Of a stretch of DNA of 64,000 nt, positions 61,650 to 64,000 are shown piece by piece. The notes beneath the pieces were generated by a model that had not been told where the DNA came from, ran no database searches, and saw only the letters and a list, made by a program, of their open reading frames with translations. Origin of the DNA: Desulfobacterales bacterium (lineage in GTDB: Bacteria > Desulfobacterota > Desulfobacteria > Desulfobacterales > JAAELO01); the NCBI GenBank assembly GCA_024226555.1, contig JAAELO010000631.1, forward strand, positions 17,710 through 81,709. Direction: 5' to 3'. The translations under genes were made by a program, and so were the position numbers. Within the stretch, counting starts at the first letter, position 1. Every line of letters starts with the position of its first letter.

Positions 61650-62663
61650 TTAATATTTGTTTTTTTGTTTATTTAAGATTGATAGGAGTTCACTACTTTT
61701 TTTAAGGTCTACAAAGTACAAACTATTATTATTTATAAAGATATTTGTTGTTTTAGTCTTGATTAAAGGATCATCCCATTCATTTGTTTTATATTGCTTT
61801 TTATAAGTTTTTTTAAGTTCCTCTATAATTTTCTCACGATCCAGCTCATTGAAATTTACTCTTACACAGAAAAGTTCCCGATTATAAAAAAATATTTTTT
61901 TACCTTTGCTAATTTTATAGCATTTCAATTTTTTTTTATTTCTAACATTCAGATAGTATTTATTTTCTGCATCATACAGTGAAATACCAAGAAAAATACT
62001 TTTGTTTAAAGGCTTAAACTCCCAACCCCATTTTTTATACTCATCATCATACGTACTTAGTAATCCCTTTACAACTCTTTCATCCATATCCCATTTTAAA
62101 TATTTCCAACCTCCAATAGAATTTTTTATTCTCCATTTTTTGTTAGTATATTTAATTTTTTCTTTCATTATTTTTTTGTTCAAAAAGACTATAGAGATCT
62201 CAGATTCACTTATCTTGTAAATGATATTTACATCTTTTGATTCAAATGTTCTGACTCTAAAATTATTAATCAGGTTGAAATTAGTTTTCTGAAGATCACC
62301 ATCACCATACAGATTTTTTATAGAATTAATATCATTTTCAACATCTGATTCTTTCTCAAAAATTATTTTTAGGTAATAAAATTTATCATTAAAAAAGCCA
62401 TAGATTTTGTTCTTTTTTTGGTAAAGTGTTGAAGGTAAATAACCATAGTTTGTATTATCATTATAATACAAAATATTAGATAAACCCATTGTTCTACTAT
62501 ATCTGATTCCAGGTATTTGCTTATATCCAATGCCCCATTTAAAATTTTCAACACCGTAAAAACCTTTTTTTACAATATCTATATATTTTTTTTCTTTGTT
62601 CTGGGCATAAATGCTGGAACAAACAAGAATAATTATAATTAAAACAGCTGATATTTTTTTCAT
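61650..62663 (-). CDS. Unrecognised secreted protein with two similar halves
   Basis: A 337-residue protein with a signal peptide (M-K-K-I-S-A-V-L-I-I-I-I-L-V, ending near I-Y-A-Q). Two similar halves each start with a K-W sequence, F-K-W-G-I-G-Y-K-Q-I and L-K-W-D-M-D-E-R-V-V, and continue with beta-rich lines such as F-Y-Y-L-K-I-I-F and L-F-C-V-R-V-N-F. This looks like a duplicated small domain. ATG at 62663 is preferred to 62675 because the signal peptide then starts normally. I do not recognise the family. It lies alone between the tRNA pair and a MITE-like element. Confidence 0.7.
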   Translation of the reverse strand: MKKISAVLIIIILVCSSIYAQNKEKKYIDIVKKGFYGVENFKWGIGYKQIPGIRYSRTMGLSNILYYNDNTNYGYLPSTLYQKKNKIYGFFNDKFYYLKIIFEKESDVENDINSIKNLYGDGDLQKTNFNLINNFRVRTFESKDVNIIYKISESEISIVFLNKKIMKEKIKYTNKKWRIKNSIGGWKYLKWDMDERVVKGLLSTYDDEYKKWGWEFKPLNKSIFLGISLYDAENKYYLNVRNKKKLKCYKISKGKKIFFYNRELFCVRVNFNELDREKIIEELKKTYKKQYKTNEWDDPLIKTKTTNIFINNNSLYFVDLKKSSELLSILNKQKNKY

Positions 62664-62732
62664 ATATAAATCCATTATTTTGTAATATACATAACTATAA
62701 ACGAATTATCGGTTTTTAAGGAAAAAACTTTA

Positions 62733-62850
62733 GGGAACATCTATTAATTAGAATTTTGATTGAAATACAGATTACAAGAGCTTTTTAGTTTTATAAAATC
62801 ACTGCATTAGAAAAAATAACGATTCGTTTATAAAAATATTTTTTTGTATA
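62733..62850 (+). repeat. MITE-like element, right end missing
   Basis: Left end GGGAACATCTATTAATTAG followed by TTGAAATACAGATTACAAGAGC, TTTTATAAAATCACTG, AATAACGATTCGTTTATAAA matches the family interior in the right order. The right-hand third (CGGTCAAAAGGCA and the terminal repeat) is absent; the sequence instead runs into the leader of the 51-residue gene. A right-end deletion is the simplest explanation. Confidence 0.8.
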
Positions 62851-62864
62851 AAACAGGATTTATT

Positions 62865-63020
62865 ATGTCAAAATCAAACTACACTTGTAATGACTACAGA
62901 GAAGAGATGATTCTGTTATCTCTGCAGAAAAGATTAACTGATGAAAATCTATCAGAAAAGGATAAAGAATCTATTTTAAAAGATATTGAGAAACTTGAGC
63001 GGGAAATGGAAATGGATTAA
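62865..63020 (+). CDS. Conserved 51-residue protein upstream of the pseudouridine synthase
   Basis: A short frame coding for 51 residues, starting M-S-K-S-N-Y-T-C-N-D-Y-R-E-E-M-I-L-L-S-L. It is charged and helical, with E-K-D-K-E-S-I-L-K-D-I-E-K-L-E-R-E. AACAGGATTT lies just before the ATG as a ribosome binding site. The frame ends three bases before the RluA-type gene, so it is coupled to it. Similar C-N-D-Y-R-E-E-M-I-L-L proteins, to my memory, occur in Deltaproteobacteria. Function unknown. Confidence 0.75.
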   Translation: MSKSNYTCNDYREEMILLSLQKRLTDENLSEKDKESILKDIEKLEREMEMD

Positions 63021-63023
63021 CAC

Positions 63024-63911
63024 ATGGAATCGCATATAGTTCCCGAAAAAACTGTAAAAATGAGACTAAATGAATACATACATAAGAATGTTGATTTTAA
63101 CTCAATATGCTCTAGAAAAGCTGTTCAAAAGGCTATCAAAAGAGATCAAATTAAAATTAATGGAAAATATACAGAAACAGGTTATTTTGTAAAACCAGGT
63201 GATGTCATTGAATTTAAGGAAATTGATACTTTTAGTGATAGAATTTTTGGATTAAAATTAAATGTTATTTATGAGGATAAACATCTTGCTGTAATCGATA
63301 AACCAGCTGGTTTTGATGTTAATGGAAATAAATTCAAGACAATAGAAAATTCTCTGTCCCATAATTTAAAGTTATCTGATGAGAAAGATGCTTTGTTAAG
63401 GCCTGTACCTGTGCACAGACTTGATAATCCGACAAGAGGACTTTTATTAATAGCAAAAACAGCATCAGGTAGAATTAATCTATCAAGACAATTTGAGGAA
63501 AGAACTGTTAAAAAAACATACAATGCTGTTGTTGTGGGAAAACCTGATATAAAAGGCAATATTGAAATTGAGATAGACAACAGATTTGCATCAACAGACT
63601 ACAAGCTTCTTAACAGTGTTGATTCTTTAAAATGGGATTTTCTAAGCCTTGTTGAACTAAACCCTTTTACAGGCAGGAAACATCAACTTAGAATACATCT
63701 TTCAAAATCAGGATTCCCTGTTTTGGGTGATAAAATTTATTGCAAAGAAAAATTATTAAAAGGAAAAGGATTGTTTCTTTGTGCTGTAAAAATTGAGTTC
63801 AAACATCCAAAAACAGATAAAACTCTAATTTTTGAAATAGATCCACCTAATAAATTTAATAAAATATTGGAATCAGAGCAGAAAAACTATGAAAGATATG
63901 GATTAAAATAG
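63024..63911 (+). CDS. RluA-family pseudouridine synthase
   Basis: A 295-residue RNA pseudouridine synthase. An S4 RNA-binding domain covers about residues 8-75 (S-R-K-A-V-Q-K-A-I-K-R-D-Q-I-K-I-N-G). The catalytic aspartate lies in H-R-L-D-N-P-T-R-G-L-L-L-I-A-K near residue 135, and G-R-K-H-Q-L-R-I-H-L-S near 220 is the second RluA motif. The usual H-R-L-D-x-x-T-S-G reads H-R-L-D-N-P-T-R-G. It probably modifies rRNA or tRNA. The gene follows the 51-residue protein by three bases. Confidence 0.93.
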   Translation: MESHIVPEKTVKMRLNEYIHKNVDFNSICSRKAVQKAIKRDQIKINGKYTETGYFVKPGDVIEFKEIDTFSDRIFGLKLNVIYEDKHLAVIDKPAGFDVNGNKFKTIENSLSHNLKLSDEKDALLRPVPVHRLDNPTRGLLLIAKTASGRINLSRQFEERTVKKTYNAVVVGKPDIKGNIEIEIDNRFASTDYKLLNSVDSLKWDFLSLVELNPFTGRKHQLRIHLSKSGFPVLGDKIYCKEKLLKGKGLFLCAVKIEFKHPKTDKTLIFEIDPPNKFNKILESEQKNYERYGLK

Positions 63912-63928
63912 ATTAATAGTTATCTTAA

Positions 63929-64000
63929 GGGAATCTCTAATAACCTCTCTTTTGGCGAAATACATTGTTATTTCCAAAAAAAACTGTAATAAAATCGGCT
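63929..64000 (-). repeat. MITE-like element cut by the window edge, reverse orientation
   Basis: GGGAATCTCTAATAACC, then GCGAAATACATTGTTATTTCC and CTGTAATAAAATCGGCT, follow the plus-strand order of the copy at 2317-2446 (GGGAATCTCTAAAATC ... ACTGTTGTAAAATCGCC), so it is in the same, reverse, orientation. Only the first 72 bases are inside the window. Confidence 0.8.

Overview
The window is AT-rich bacterial chromosome (about 30% G+C by eye) from a Gram-negative organism. It carries lipoprotein processing (lspA, lgt), lipobox lipoproteins, an Omp85-type outer-membrane barrel, an AMIN-domain amidase and a LapA-domain protein. The best guess is a low-GC member of the former Deltaproteobacteria (Desulfobacterota or relatives). 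The grounds are an RpoH-like sigma factor with a lysine-rich tail, a DsrC-like domain, a DUF169 protein, a UPF0280 protein, a DHH-CBS protein and a 51-residue protein beside an RluA-type synthase. No 16S rRNA gene is present, so this placement is inference.

Layout. 1-0.5 kb: end of a minus-strand operon with an atypical hemerythrin. 1.0-6.3 kb: an arginine succinyltransferase (AST) catabolic operon, astC - M20 hydrolase - astA - astB; the M20 enzyme sits where astE would be expected and astD is absent. 7.3-14.8 kb: tRNA-queuosine mannosyltransferase-like protein, rsmG, ileS, lspA, lgt, holA. 14.9-18.2 kb: an alanine unit, with an Lrp-type regulator and alanine dehydrogenase divergent from an alanine/Na+ symporter. 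18.4-20.2 kb: a TPR protein with a histone-H1-like tail and a PAS-like membrane protein. 20.6-25.9 kb: a complete olefin (long-chain alkene) cluster oleA-oleB-X-oleC-oleD, where X is an unrecognised one-pass membrane protein. 26-27.3 kb: DHH-CBS phosphoesterase. 27.5-34.0 kb: a MukF/MukE/MukB-like condensin operon with a non-canonical Walker B and no nuclease partner. 34-41.5 kb: ComFB-like protein, a lone tyrosine recombinase behind paired palindromes, SIMPL protein, Omp85-type barrel, FxsA, nitroreductase, small unknowns and tRNA-Arg(TCT). 41.9-53.9 kb: RpoH-like sigma factor, two lipoproteins, Mrp ATPase, dGTPase-like HD protein, UPF0280, LapA, MutS, amidase and glycosyltransferase. 54.3-61.6 kb: XRE-cupin regulator, SPOUT methyltransferase, B12-radical SAM protein, DUF169, a DsrC-like/cysteine desulfurase fusion, a patatin and two tandem tRNA-Leu(TAG). 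61.6-64 kb: unknown secreted protein, a 51-residue protein and an RluA-type pseudouridine synthase.

The most striking non-genic structure is a family of interspersed palindromic elements, about 130-180 bp when complete. They share ends close to GGGAATCTCTAATAATT and its complement and a conserved, partly asymmetric interior. Nine full-length, truncated or edge-cut copies, two short internally deleted palindromes and two or three solo ends occur in 64 kb. Six full-length copies are flanked by matching 4-bp AT-rich direct repeats (one of these needs a terminal C-to-T change), and two more if a further terminal change is allowed. This is what target-site duplication by a MITE would leave. Some copies supply the stop codon of the adjoining gene.

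The best candidates for new biology are this MITE family, the condensin-like operon with a natural D-N Walker B, the DsrC-like/desulfurase fusion, the extra gene inside the ole cluster and the M20 enzyme inside the AST operon.
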